64,000 bases of DNA from Aquatica leii (GCA_035610365.1 CM069432.1:167460035-167524034), one strand, 5' to 3'. Counted from the stretch's first letter, positions 13,074 through 24,435 are shown. Numbers and translations are program-made. Notes: a model not told the origin generated them from the letters alone.

Positions 13074-13658
13074 CAGTCGAACTCCTATATAGTGATGTTC
13101 AAAATTCCCTTCAAAAACATCATTATATAGAAACTTCATTGTATGGAATTTATACTTAAAAAATAAAACACAAATTTAAACGTACATAAGAAATACATAT
13201 TAATTATAAACACTTTCGTTTTGTCATTTTTAACCAACTTTACACTTAAACAACTTGAAACGAAAAAATTGCAAATGAAACGTGTTCAATAACATGACAA
13301 TGTATTTGAAAATTCGAAGGAAATCCTATAATCCTCTAAACAATTCATGCATTTATGTCATTTACAAATGTACAGAATTTTTAGTACCATTAGTATTGTA
13401 AATTAAGAAGTCTTATAATCCGCTTATCCGTTTAACAATGCGGTATTGTAAAGGTAAAGTAAATTGTACGTGATTCCAAGAAAACTTTAAGTAGTTGGGT
13501 AACATTTTCTTTGAAAAAGATCATAATATAGAATTTGAACATCATATTTTAGAGGTGTTTTTACACGCAGTTTAACCCGAAGGTCAATATCCTAAAGAAA
13601 ACATCACTAAATAGAAAAAAATCGTTAAATAGGAGTTCATTAAATGGAGGTCCGACTG
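13074..13658. repeat. pogo/Tigger-like MITE (585 bp, TA flanked)
   Basis: The left end CAGTCGAACTCC (13074) and the complement of the right end CAGTCGGACCTCC (ending 13658) form terminal inverted repeats, and TA flanks both sides (13072-13073 and 13659-13660). The ends resemble pogo/Tigger terminal repeats, whose target is TA. No transposase is inside, so it is non-autonomous. Confidence 0.7.
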
Positions 13659-13660
13659 TA

Positions 13661-14564
13661 TTTGTTCTTATCGTTCACACCTTTAAGAAATTAGAACAAG
13701 AAATTACTCAACAATTTACGTTTGAATTATTTTTGTATACCTTATAATTACAACGTAGACCAATAGTGTGTCAAATTGAAATATCTTCCCTATTAAAATG
13801 TATTATTAAAAAGTGTAGAGTCCTTAAAGTTTTAAAATTACTTTAACTTTACCTAATTTTTTATATTATCAGGACACAAACCAATATTTTTTTGATATTT
13901 TGTTATGAGGTTTATTACATAATTGTGTAATACAAAATGTTCTGTATTAAAAACCAAAGATGCAAAATTTCAAAGAGTCAAAACTTACGTTTTTTAAACG
14001 GAACAACTTAATTTGGAATTCGAAATCTTGCAGAAAATTAAATTTTCTATCGAAATGATAAAGCATGTAACTATCCCAAAAGCAATGGTTTTAAAGATTT
14101 TATTGACATAAGTACACTTTACAACTCGCGCCAATTTCATCCAGTAGCAAATTTATTGTTGCATAGTGCAAGATAAGAACTAATAAATATTCATTATGAT
14201 TAATATACACAAGGTTTATTGTTGTGTATTTAAATACATTTTTGTTTATTTTGCACACTACTAGACTTTTACTCTCATACACAGATACGACTGTTAATGT
14301 ATTGTAAATGCCTGATACTTACTTCTAACGCAAAAATTTGTCTTATAAGTAAACTCACATTTTTATAATATTAACCACTTACCGTATATTTTGTAAATTT
14401 TCAGCCATATTTTGTCCCATTTGCTTTATTTACAGCCTCTGCACAATTAGCTATGTTTGTTTACCTACACGATAAAATAAAATTAGTATTTTTATTTGAA
14501 AAATTCACAATCAGCAACGTGAAGGCTTTTACTTCACATTTGTATGAAGATATATTAATGATAC
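13661..14564. other. AT-rich intergenic, nothing recognised
   Basis: No supported gene or repeat pair. A 60-aa open frame at 14100-14282 on the - strand shows no motif. Confidence 0.5.
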
Positions 14565-15347
14565 ATGAATGTAATGTATTTATTGAATAAAAACGACTTT
14601 AATGAAAATACCGAATTTGCAAACATATTGGCCCAGGAATCTAACAGCATCTCTGAAAGCAGCGATGATGGAGAACAAGTTGACCAAGTCATACTAGAGA
14701 CTACGATGAATAGAATAGTAAAGATAAAGTACTGCTCTCAATCCAGGCGCAAAAAGGAAAAAAATGCAACGATATTCTGGATGACGCTACTAACTTCAAA
14801 GGTTCTAAAGTTATTCCTGCAGAGATTCACCAATTGAAAAACCTTATTCAATTTAAATACCTGTTTATTAAGGAAATTATTTCATACATAGTCAAAAAGA
14901 CAAGTACAAACTACATTAATTTACGATCAGAGAATCCGGAAAAAATATTGTTGGTTTATTGGAATATGTATGTATATGTCAATCGTACATTTGCCAATTA
15001 ACAAAACTTTTTAGTTTTAACAGTTCGTTAGATATTCCAACTGTCTCTCAAACAATGATATGCAACAGATTTGAGCAAATCAAGCGGTTTCTTCATTTCA
15101 ATGACAACATGCATCAACAAAATACATGAGAACTAAGTTACACTAAGTTGTTTAAAATTAGGCCGTTCTTATCTAAAATTAAAGATAAATTATTGTAAAA
15201 TTTTGAACGGTTGATAAGCAAATAATACCCACAAAAGCTCGATGAAGTATCAAACAATATAAGCTAAACAAATCGCATGGAGATATAAAGTATATACTTT
15301 GAGCGGAGCGTCAGAATTTAGCTACGATTTTAAAATATTTACTAGAC
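14565..15347 (+). pseudogene. piggyBac-type transposase relic, N-terminal half
   Basis: An acidic N-terminal stretch (open frame 14565-14837, with ISESSDDGEQVDQ) is followed by broken frames with piggyBac signatures. Examples are NRFEQIKRFLHFNDN near 15068-15108, KLFKIRPFLSKIKDK near 15147-15190, and LSGASEFSYDFKIF near 15300-15345. In the family the latter leads into the DDD catalytic core, which is missing here because a Penelope end fragment starts at 15348. Several stops interrupt the frame. The C-terminal half of a piggyBac protein occurs separately at 46.0-46.6 kb. Confidence 0.8.
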
Positions 15348-15639
15348 CTTTGTTTGAATGTATTAAACAATGTTGCTTGATGCGAAGTAATAACATTCTG
15401 TTGAACTTTCATTGTTTATTATTTTGAAATGAATATACACAACGTTTCGATTGCTGTGGTATCTGCAATCGTCATCAGGTGAATACTAACAAACTTAGAA
15501 ACTACTGGAACTTATATACTAAAGACATGTTCGATGAAGCGTTCAAGCGTACAAAATCAATTTAGCGTAACAGATTAAAAATTACTTAGTCAAGTTTAAG
15601 TTGTTTTAGAGGTTTGATAAGTGGTTTCCATATGTTGCA
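15348..15639 (-). mobile_element. Penelope-like element terminal fragment (inverted)
   Basis: This is the reverse complement of the junction between Penelope copies seen at 34.96-35.25 kb. Read leftward it contains the last codons of the GIY-YIG domain, the roughly 180-bp noncoding segment, and the first codons of the next RT frame. It therefore came from a tandem (head-to-tail) Penelope unit and not from one linear copy. It breaks the piggyBac relic on its left. The match is close over the whole length, with few differences. Confidence 0.85.
15431..15488 (-). ncRNA. Hammerhead ribozyme motif (Penelope, inverted copy)
   Basis: On the - strand the sequence has CTGATGA, a GATTGC/GCAATC stem with a 10-base loop, then GAAAC, GTT and GTGTAT. 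It is identical over the core to the motif at 35111-35168, where the full folding argument is given. Confidence 0.7.
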
Positions 15640-15972
15640 ATACATTAACATTATAGATATTAATACAAAACATCTAAGACATGTTAGTTTAGAAAACGTA
15701 GATAAACTGTTATTATCTAAGACAAACAACCAAATTCTATAGAAAAAGTTGCAAGCAATACTATACTTAAGAATGTGAAACGAGCACACGGCAAAAACAT
15801 TAAAAGTCTGATGCAGTTTTTAAAATTATTGTGCACTAATAATCTTTGTATTCAACGCAGTATCAAATTCTAAATATATAATATTCTAACTAAATTTCGG
15901 AACTCAAATGATAATTGACTTTCAAAACATAATTTTACTTGAATTCTGATTTTCGACTTTGCCACTCTAGAG
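15640..15972. other. Intergenic, nothing recognised
   Basis: The stretch between the Penelope fragment and the TTAA-flanked element shows no supported gene. The right end (15973-15976) is the TTAA target site. Confidence 0.45.
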
Positions 15973-17039
15973 TTAAGGGGGTACTCCCGGTATTCATTTT
16001 TAGAGTGTTCGTAATGGTAAGTTTTCGTGAAAACTATAAAAGATAATTGAACAAATCAAACTTCTAGTTCTTAAGGAAGGTTGAATGTATGTACCTAAAG
16101 AGAGATATTTTATCTTAAGTTGTTCTTTTTTTAATTCCACCTTATTAAAGTTGACCTATATTTGCAGTATTTTATCTTTGTAATTCCGACCTTGAATTTA
16201 AAAATGCCCGTTTAGGTACCTAGATTTATTCTATCTAAAACAAACAATCTTTGAATTATTGCAATAGATATTATTGATTGGGAGATAAATGTCCATTACA
16301 AAATGTGTATTTTTGCAAATTTTGTTATGTTAGTTGCCTATTTCTAGGCGTTCTTATTAAAATTGCGGTTTATCTTCGGTATCAAATTACAAGATTTATG
16401 ATATTTGGAACGACAGCATTAACAGTATTAAGCAACCTGAAAACATTAATAGCGTTTTATTTAATCCGCTGTTTTTAATATCTATTTAAAATTGTAAGTC
16501 TACGAACAGCATCAAAAACACCGTTACAGATTCTAAAGTAAAACCGTGATTAGATACAACAATCATAATTTAGATTATGTTGTATACCAAATTTTCGAAT
16601 AGATTATAGTTTGTTTTACGGTTTATTTACAAACAGCAGGAAGCCGCCGATGTAACTTCATTATAAAATTATATTATAAAACGTTAAAATAAGTTGTTTG
16701 TTATTTTTACTTTATTTCACTATTCAATGTGTACATATAAACTTCATATTTATAGTTACCGCATCTACATAAAAACAGTGTGTAATCAGTTTTCAACCCC
16801 AATTATTAAATTAAAAATAATTTATTATGTAAGATTAGATAACAACATACATGATCTTGCGTCTTATAAATTTGATAAACAATTGACCTGAATGGTTATC
16901 CATAGTTATAAATCTGTAACTTTACTATTCGTATATAAGTAAACACAAAAGAAGAAACAGTTAGTTTTATCTTCATTAACCATCGTTTTGTTGATCTCAT
17001 ACATTCAATAAATGCTTAATCGCTAATCAAGGTGATTTG

Positions 17040-18557
17040 ACATTAAAAGTGGCTTTAATACCAAAATCGGAGTGCCTAGTGTTACTTCCATACGTATTGA
17101 ACGTCCACCTCCAGAACTACAGAGCTCGGAAAAACTCTTTTTTAAGGATTTTTGAAATTCGTTTTCTTTTTCTTAATATTCTGTTAGAGTTAAACACCTT
17201 TCTTCTATTCTTCCATAGTCTGCATCGGCTTGAGCAAATTCAATTTAATTTTAAATGCTTCGGGAAACAAACGTTCGGTTTTTTATCCACGCTTTCTTTC
17301 TTTGAAGTGTTGATCAATTTTTTTGTATGTTGCCCAAGACTTCGTTGAACAGCTTTTTTATGGTTCACGAACCCTCCTGGTTGTCCATTGAAACTAATCG
17401 CCGTCGCTTCACACCGTGTTTGATAGTTTCTTCTTCCACTAAAATTGATTATTTTCCCTACTACAAACTTTACTAAAATTGAATTATAACACTCCGCTGC
17501 GTTATTATCCATATTTAAGATAAGACTTTCGGCATTTCTTGCAACACGATCAGCTACCATTATAATTTCTTGATAAAGCTAAGATATTTTCATTTCAGGT
17601 ACCAAGTTTTTCTCATTTTCACTTTTTTTCCCTTTACAAAAATATGAAGAACACTCATTGTGGTCACCAAATACGTGATTAGGACCATTTAATATGTTGA
17701 ATCTTAATTTTTGAATTTTTTGTGAATGAGACATATCTTTGTCACATAACACAAAATTTTGTACTTCTATTATGCCACATCGAATACGTTAGGATATCAG
17801 AATCCATTCCTGTAAACGATTTATTCCAATTTCTATAACACTTATGTTCGGAGACGGTTGTATTTTTTGATTAGACTCGTGCGCACACACAACAATACTT
17901 TTTTCCAAAAATAACTCTTTTCCAGTTATTTGTCCTACTATCCTTCTCCCGACAGAGCAATAACAGTTATTACAGGCATGTTACTGTTGTCAACGCCTCC
18001 TGCTTCTATAGCTAATTTTTTTTCTTCCGCGCCAGCACTTTCTATTAATTCCCATGCAGTTTCTTCTATAAAATTTGCCACTATGTCTTGATTTTTCAAA
18101 TAAACATTTTTAGTCATAGAAGAAATATCGCAAATGAAAAAAATTCATGTAATTGAAAAAAAACAATTCCTGTTGAAATAGACGGTCGGTATTTATAATT
18201 TATTGTACTTGACATATTGCACATTTTATGATAACTTTGCTTTGTAAACCCGCCAACTTTTCATTAAACTATTTTCATACTATTATTTGTACAGTTAAAT
18301 AATTCTAAGTGTTGAAATGAAATGATATCTTGAAAAAAAGTTGCGATATTTATTATACGCCGTCCATTAACAAGAGGTAATTGTCGTACTTTTGCAGAAA
18401 TTTTCTCATTTGTACAAAATGAAAAGCCCGGTGCAGTTTTTCTCAAAGTATTTTTTTGGATACTAACTTCGAGTATTTTCTTAGAAGTAGTTTCACAAAC
18501 GGTCTCGATTTTTTTACTTGTATGAGTTTTTGAAATTCGTTTTCTGATTTTAGCCAT
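17040..18557 (-). pseudogene. Broken Mutator-like/YqaJ-type transposase
   Basis: Fragments in order from 18557 leftward resemble a large insect transposase family. They are a Lys/Arg-rich N-terminus, NGRRIINIATFF (about 18385-18335), GGVDNSNMPVITVIALSGEG (about 18010-17945), CYRNWNKSFTGMDSDI (about 17845-17795), GPNHVFGDHNECSS (about 17695-17650), MDNNAAECYNSILVKFVVG (about 17515-17460) and YQTRCEATAISFNG (about 17430-17385). Frame changes and stops separate the pieces, and the segment carrying DGDSS-type motifs is missing. The same modules occur intact in order at 44.0-45.4 kb, where a YqaJ-like nuclease domain follows. The longest remaining frames are 18264-18557 and 17240-17560. It is not functional. 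Confidence 0.7.
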
Positions 18558-19389
18558 TTTATTTCAAGTACTTTTCCGTTTAGCACAACAATACATCACA
18601 ACTGTAATCGTATAGTTTATCAATAAATAATTATTCAACACTTACTTTCTATTTATTAAACTATTATATAACTTACTGTAATTATTTTTACTTAATATAC
18701 TTACACACGTTAATTTTAAAATATTATTATTGTCTTTATCACGCAAACAATGAAACACGAATATTAAATTTTGTTATATTACGTTTGTACTTGTTTGACT
18801 TAGAGACTTAAAATTTACTTCGACTAAATTGACTACTAGACTGAATAAGTTTGGTGTAGTTGTATTTATATAAAAGTATACAGTACAATATAAAAGAAAA
18901 AGTTTCTTAAAAGAAACCGACAATTATCTATTGGTATTTTCGATATACATGGTACAATTACGGTTCTCACGAAAGATCCAGCTTTTAAACTTACCGTTGT
19001 TTATTACCTACTAATAAAATTTACAATGCGACTGAATACTGAAACTGCTAAGTATCTAAATTTACTGCAATATTTGCTACTTGGAACATAATTTTATAAA
19101 TATCAAAAGGGCTAGTTTTGTAAGCAGTCCTGTAAATCAACCAACAAACACCAGCAATCTACATTGAAATGCAAATAGTACAATAACCATCCCTTAAAAA
19201 GATTTTCCCATGAATCCAGATTTGTGAAAAACTGATTTGAGTCTTTTACGTATTATAAATACGATGAATACTTATCTACATATTTATATAAACAATAGCT
19301 GTGAATTTAAGAAAACGTTTCAAATTTTATCGGATTTTAAACACTATTTTCTAAATTATTATAAATTGCATTACATTAAAAGCTAGACG

Positions 19390-19730
19390 TGCTTACCCAA
19401 ATAGCAAAATAAGTTTGTGAAGTACTTGTCAAAAGTTTGTCATTAAAAAGTGAAAAGTGTGTCTTAAACATGTTGTTGGCAAGGTTCAAAAGTGTTTGTC
19501 AACTTTGTAAAATACTTGTGGCAAGTGTTCTACTTGACAAAAGACAAGTTTGTCACATACTTTTCATAGGTATTTCAAAAGTTTCTACAAGAAAATTCGA
19601 CAAACTTGTGTCAACTATCTAGCAAGTGAGCAAAATGTTTGCCTCAAGTGTTTACCAAGGGTGTGCAAAGTTTGCTATCAACAAGATTGAGACAAGGTAC
19701 TTTTCGATACGGTCAAGGACACGAAAAATT
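19390..19730. repeat. Degenerate ACTTGTC / GACAAGT-rich segment
   Basis: About 340 bp is packed with variants of a short word and its complement, such as TACTTGTCAAAAGTTTGTCA, CTTGACAAAAGACAAG and GACAAACTTGTGTC. The pattern is too irregular for a simple tandem repeat. It lies inside the TTAA element, just past the 3' end of the DUF4806-like gene. Its origin is unknown. Confidence 0.45.
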
Positions 19731-19870
19731 AATAATATTGACGTAAAACTTAAACATAATTTATTCATCTTAACAGTAAAAAAGTAACAAAGAATAAGTA
19801 CAGAAACTATAATACAACACTATATTACATATACCTATACCTATTTAATATTTAGTTTTACTTATATACG

Positions 19871-20407
19871 TTATATATCCATATCATTTATATCTTCAGC
19901 CCCACCAGTTGATATTATTGGTTGCTCCAACTTTCTAGATGCCCGTTGTTCCCTATAAAAATATAGCATTTATAAAACAATCCATACTAAAGAGTTAAAT
20001 ATTTACTTTTTATATTTCCGGTGTTTGGCTTGAGACAGCCAGTCGCTAACCACTTTTCTGATTTCCTTTTCATGAATTGAATTAAATTTTTTTACGCAAC
20101 GATCTGAAAAATAAATTAAGTACATGCATTAAAAATTAAACAAGAACATTATTGCGAAACACGCATTTGAATATTGAAAACAAAATCAAATTTAAAACAA
20201 TATCAAAAGAGAAAAGAAACAAAACTACTCACCAAAAACAAATTTATAAGTGCACGTTTTATCAAACCTTGGTTTGCACAAATTAGCTGCACTTGCTTTC
20301 CCGGACAATGAATATTCGTTTGCTAATTCATCCGTCATTAGCTTCCGAAGCAGATTGGAAGCAAATGTGCCAATATCAGTCCCGTCGCAATGGAATACGT
20401 GCTTAGA
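19871..20407 (-). CDS. 3' part of a spliced gene with a DUF4806-like C-terminal module
   Basis: Three exons on the - strand join without a break: 20407-20233 (175 nt), 20103-20007 (97 nt) and 19952-19871 (82 nt), ending at TAA. Donors are GTGAGT and GTAAAT; acceptors are TTTTACAG, TTTTTCAG and TTTTATAG. The 117 residues read through both junctions. They include LLRKLMTDELANEYSLSGK, a KPRFDKTCTYKFVF stretch, EIRKVVSDWLSQAKHR and a short acidic tail. The TDELA..YS..GK and WL..AK.R pattern resembles the DUF4806 module of many insect proteins; a BEN domain is a weaker alternative. Upstream exons must exist but were not found before the nested hAT element. A TATA box and ATG at 21757-21713 could be its start. 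It lies inside the TTAA-flanked element, so it may be an element-encoded accessory gene. Confidence 0.6.
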
Positions 20408-20937
20408 CTGTAAAACATATCATAATCAGATTCAATAAATAAAATATAGAAAAAAAATTATAAAAAATCGATCTGAATACTAATGAAATGCATATAAGGT
20501 TACACAATTTCATTATGTATTGATGTGTTCACAAAACTGCACTCAATCAATCAGCACTTTACACAGGTATTATATTAAAAAAGCTATCAACGACCAGAAC
20601 AACGTCAAGTTCAATACTGTTTAAATTTTTAATCAGCAAGTGTCCTTTTTAAAAAGAACAAATGCAAAGTGCCATTGTTTGGAGAAAATCGTTACAACCC
20701 CAGGCGGTTACAGCAGGTAGAAAAACTTCAAAAGGTGCATTAGTCACCAAATTCTTGTCATTAGCTTGTGACCGACAACTTTTCCATTGCTTACTTTGTG
20801 GAAAGTATGTTATTGTCTTTCTGTAATAGACATACCTGCTTTAACCTTGCTTTAAATCTTACTTTTAAAAGTTTGCGAGCGACAACCCAACAGCAAATAA
20901 CAAACAAGTATGCCACAAGGATTTATGCTATCTGGGT

Positions 20938-21579
20938 CAGGGTTGCCAAGCTGCAATGTTAACGTTTGAAGCCTTATTAATGCCATCTAGTTTAGGAGCG
21001 TAACTAAACTCGGTTAAAAGCGCAGCGGGAAATTTTGAAATTGAATTTATTGTATATTGTCATATTATATATTGTATTAATGCTCGATTGTCCCGTATTT
21101 TTATAACGAATGTTTCACAGTAATCAAGTATTGGCACAAAGTATAACAAAAAATGCAGTGCAATCGAGCATAAGTGAACCATTATCGATGCAAAAAATAA
21201 ACAAACAAGTTTTTCAACTTTGTTTTTTACGTAATATACATTTCACACTACCGAAATAAAACACTAATACTAAACAAAGAATCAAATATAATGAAAATTA
21301 ATATAAAATTATTAACTTTTTATAACATTGGAAATAAAACAACGAAACTCAAATGGCGTCTAAATCGTCTATAAATAAGTTACTGATAAGTTATAAATAA
21401 GTTGAAGATAAAACAAACGATGTTCATTGGCTCAAGACAGTGAACCATAGATGCCAAAGTAACAGATATGACGCAAAAAAACGAAAATAATATCGTTAAA
21501 CTGTCCAATGCCAGCGCCATCTAGAATAGGAGCGTAACTAACCGGATTCAAAACAATCCATTGCAGCTTGGTGACCCTG
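20938..21579. mobile_element. hAT-type MITE (642 bp)
   Basis: The left end starts CAGGGTTGCCAAGCTGCAAT; the complement of the right end starts CAGGGTCACCAAGCTGCAAT. Flanks are ATCTGGGT (20930-20937) and TTCTGGGT (21580-21587), an 8-bp target duplication with one change, as hAT elements make. A 25-bp block (GCCATCTAG..TAGGAGCGTAAC) occurs in direct orientation near both ends. No transposase is encoded. It sits between the putative promoter and the known exons of the DUF4806-like gene. Confidence 0.8.
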
Positions 21580-21712
21580 TTCTGGGTATCTTAAAGCGCG
21601 ACTTCACATTCCGACACCCGATTGTATGTATGTATGAATGTATTTCAATAACTGTACACGTTTAATTTTACTTTTGTAAAACGTTTAGTAGTTTCATTGA
21701 AAGTACTTGTCA

Positions 21713-21757
21713 TCACTTCTTATCTATAATTCCTCTATCTCACATAGCGTTTATATA
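21713..21757 (-). promoter_or_regulatory. Candidate promoter and start codon of the TTAA element gene
   Basis: On the - strand TATATAAA (21757-21750) is followed 37 bp later by ATG (21713). A short frame MTSTFNETTKRFTK runs to a possible donor GTAAAATT. It is about 120 bp inside the element end. The link to the exons at 20.4 kb is only inferred. Confidence 0.35.
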
Positions 21758-21877
21758 CACACGTCAGATTAAGTTTTTCAACACCACAGACTATTGCAGA
21801 TTTAGAACGGTATCTTTCTTCGAACTTTATTGTTTCAGTCGACGACTTTTAACTTTTTTCCAGGAGTACCCCCTTAA

Positions 21878-22579
21878 TATTTCTGCAGCACAAGAAAGTA
21901 ATTTTGGTATAAATTACTTTATGTAATATTGTAATTTAAACAACTATACATCTTAAAATTGTTATAGTTTAAATCAAAGGTTCTAGATGATAACAAAATT
22001 ATTATTATCGAAATGATAATCTATTGTACTTCTTTATTAGATTAAGATAATTAAAGATAATAAAAACAATTCAACGTAAAAAGCAGTAGAAAATATAAAA
22101 TCTCGATTTTCTAATCTTTATCTACATGATGCTTGTTATTGCTATAAACACATTTGAAATGTAGTTATTAATAATTGCACGCGTATTGCGTGGTATATAA
22201 AATCAACTTTATTTTATTTTATTTGTTCTTTACTATTATTAATATTATTATAAATAATATACAAATATTTGAATTTAATGCTTCAATGCATTAAAACCGT
22301 TTTATAATGTTATTAATTACAAGTAAATCATTTTGAGAATATGCTTGTAAGAGTATTACAATTTTTGATATTTTATTTAAATCAATATTTTTATTGCGTA
22401 AGATAAATCTTATTACCAAATAACATTAAAAACGCATTTAAGTATTGTAGTAAACATTTAACTTTCTCTTAGTAATTACGCGTTATGTATACATTTATTT
22501 TCAATAGCATACATATTTAAGAATTTAAAAATTTGGATTTACCAATTTGCAATTAGAGAGTTTATTTTGCTTTATTTTG
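21878..22579. other. AT-rich intergenic upstream of cuticle gene 2
   Basis: No gene or repeat pair was recognised. Confidence 0.5.
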
Positions 22580-22584
22580 TTAAA

Positions 22585-22666
22585 ATCCTGTTTTAATTTT
22601 TTGTAAATACAGTAAATAAAAGTTGACTATATAAACACAATGTGTTTCTGTTTAAGCATCAGTTTC
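22585..22666 (+). promoter_or_regulatory. Core promoter of cuticle gene 2
   Basis: TATATAAA at 22628-22635 is followed by the initiator TCAGTT (A at 22661). The context AGCATCAGTT is the same as in the 56-kb paralogue. An upstream block AATCCTGTTTTAATT (from 22585) matches AATCCGGTTTTAATT upstream of that gene. The GATGTTATC box of the other two genes is absent here. Confidence 0.6.
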
Positions 22667-22698
22667 TTGTGTGCTGTTAACAAATACACCTTTTAACA

Positions 22699-23403
22699 AT
22701 GATTTCTTTGGTAAGAAATACATTTGATTACAAATTTAAGATAATTTTATTTAAATATAATCTTTAGGTCGTTTTTGCATCAATTTGTGTCTCTGTATTG
22801 GCTGGTGGCCAAGAAGTTGCCGTTACACAAGATACTTTAGGAAACTACAACTTCAAATACGCTATTGATGGAATTTCTCGTGTGGAACATGGTGACCTTC
22901 ATGGAAACGTAAACGGTGGATTCTCTTACATTGACCCATATGGCATTTTAAGAAAAACTGAATTTACTTCTGGTGTTCATGGATACAACGCTATTGGAAC
23001 TGATATTCCAGTTCCAGTTCAAGATACTCCCGAAGTCGCTCACGCTAAGGCCAAACATCTTGCCGCGCTCTATGCAGCTTACTTAGTACCAAAAATTCCC
23101 GAATTTCAAGGTCCAGAAGAAAATTTTATTACACAAATTCCCGTTGAAAATTCTTTTGTTGCTCCAATTGGACGATTTGAACAATTAGTTCCAGCTGCAG
23201 TACACTTTGCACCAGCTCCAGTACACTTTGCACCAGCTCCACTACACTTTGCACCAGCTCCAGTTCATTTTGGTGGTCATCATATTCCAGCACTTCCAAG
23301 TTTTTCTCATGTTGGTATTTCTGAAACTCCAGAAGTTTTAGCTGCTCGAGCAGAACATTTTGCTGCTCACGCTGCAGCACTCAAAACACATTTTCATCAT
23401 TAG
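22699..23403 (+). CDS. Cuticle protein 2 (RR-type, two exons)
   Basis: Exon 1 is 22699-22710, the intron 22711-22767 (GTAAGA..TTTAG), and exon 2 22768-23403, giving 215 aa. The signal peptide begins MISLVVFASICVSVLAGG. The chitin-binding block runs from GNYNFKYAIDG to GYNAIGTDIP (about residues 29-85), followed by the DTPEVAHAKAKHLAALYAA motif. The linker carries four tandem copies of a seven-residue unit of the form (V/L)HFAPAP (about 23200-23270), an expansion absent from the 10-kb paralogue. A second ETPEVLAARAEHFAAHAA motif is near the C-terminus. The role is a secreted structural cuticle protein. The frame is intact and the codon use is like its paralogues. Confidence 0.9.
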
Positions 23404-23448
23404 AATGCATTAGTACAGTAGTAAATTATGTATAATTATTTATTTTAA

Positions 23449-23454
23449 AATAAA
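23449..23454 (+). terminator. Poly(A) signal of cuticle gene 2
   Basis: AATAAA lies 46 bp after the stop codon, a plausible distance for 3' end formation. Confidence 0.5.
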
Positions 23455-24435
23455 AATTTATTTTTATTAATCAAAAATAAGATTAATAAATTTTAAAAAA
23501 TTAAAAATGATTTGTTTTTATACGATATTTGTTTACAACTCAACTTAATTTTTTAATAAAATACAAATATAAAAAATACTTGTTTTATTATTAACGTCTT
23601 AAAAAATTACTTACTGCTTTGATGGAGTTTATCCGGAATATCTTTCCATGCATATGCTTTTGTAACTGCATCTTTATTATCAGATCATTGAAGTCTACTA
23701 CTTTCTATTTGACTCATTTCTGGCACTAGTACGTGCGCGTACTCTGTAAAAAATTACATTTTTTTGCCGTCCGCCCCGAATGAATTATTACCCCGCGGTA
23801 AGCTGTCTCCTATTTGACTTGGACGCAAACAGTCCGTTTTCTGTTTAATTGAGCAACAAATTCAATTCTTTCTTTTTTCTTGTTCACTACATAAAACTGT
23901 TTATTAAAGACAGGATGGTTCGACAAAACAAATTGATGGCTTTACTCTAAAGGTATCAATTTCAACTGGCTGTTATAAGAGAACCTTAAGTTCACATAAT
24001 GACAAGGTTAATGCGACTAATGCAGTTGTTCCTACCTAATTGTAAGTTCCAAGAAGATTAAAATATTATGGAGATTTTTTTAATGATTACCAATACTATA
24101 AACTCCTCCTTCAATTTTGTATGATAATTTAAACCAAAGCGCAAAAATTATGATCTCATAAGCATTAAAGATTAAAGTACGTAAAAAACGTATAATTTTC
24201 AATACATGTACAAAATTAAAAACTTCTACTTATAACAAATAAATACGGTTACAACTTTATTTATTAATTTAGTTACACGATTTATTTTAAAAACTTATCA
24301 AAAAACGCTTTATTAAAATTTGACAAACTAAAATTATGACATATATTATGGGAGTTTAAATAACGTTATGTAAGAAAAAACATTTAAGATTTGTCAAATC
24401 AATGGAAATAACAAGAACTTAAAACTACGAATAAG
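23455..24435. other. Intergenic, nothing recognised
   Basis: A somewhat GC-richer patch (about 23715-23850, with GTACGTGCGCGTAC and CCCCGCGG) stands out from the AT-rich background but has no frame or repeat partner that I can see. Confidence 0.4.

Larger units (their letters stand above)
15977..21873 (-). mobile_element. TTAA-flanked DNA transposon, 5.9 kb (Kolobok-like candidate)
   Basis: TTAA at 15973-15976 is followed by GGGGGTACTCCCGG. At the other end the complement reads GGGGGTACTCCTGG and abuts TTAA at 21874-21877. These 14-bp ends with one mismatch, plus TTAA duplications, mark a single element. Inside, all on the - strand, are a TATA box and possible first exon (about 21713-21757), a DUF4806-like spliced gene (19871-20407) and a broken transposase (17040-18557). 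A hAT MITE is nested at 20938-21579. TTAA targets are known for piggyBac and Kolobok superfamilies; the transposase motifs do not look like piggyBac, so Kolobok is the better guess. Nothing was recognised in 15977-17039 or 18558-19389. The ends are short, so chance pairing is not excluded. Confidence 0.6.

Noticed and set aside
16278..16891. Two 65-codon hydrophobic frames inside the TTAA element
   Set aside because: Phe/Leu/Ile/Tyr-rich translation is expected from AT-rich DNA; no consistent membrane topology or homology was seen.
15977..21873. Calling the TTAA element piggyBac because of its target site
   Set aside because: The coding motifs inside match the Mutator-like/YqaJ family and not piggyBac; piggyBac relics lie outside it.
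23129..23380. 83-codon antisense frame rich in Leu/Gln/Glu under cuticle gene 2
   Set aside because: It is the complement of the (V/L)HFAPAP repeat coding region; its composition follows from the sense codons. A similar shadow exists at 56784-56981.
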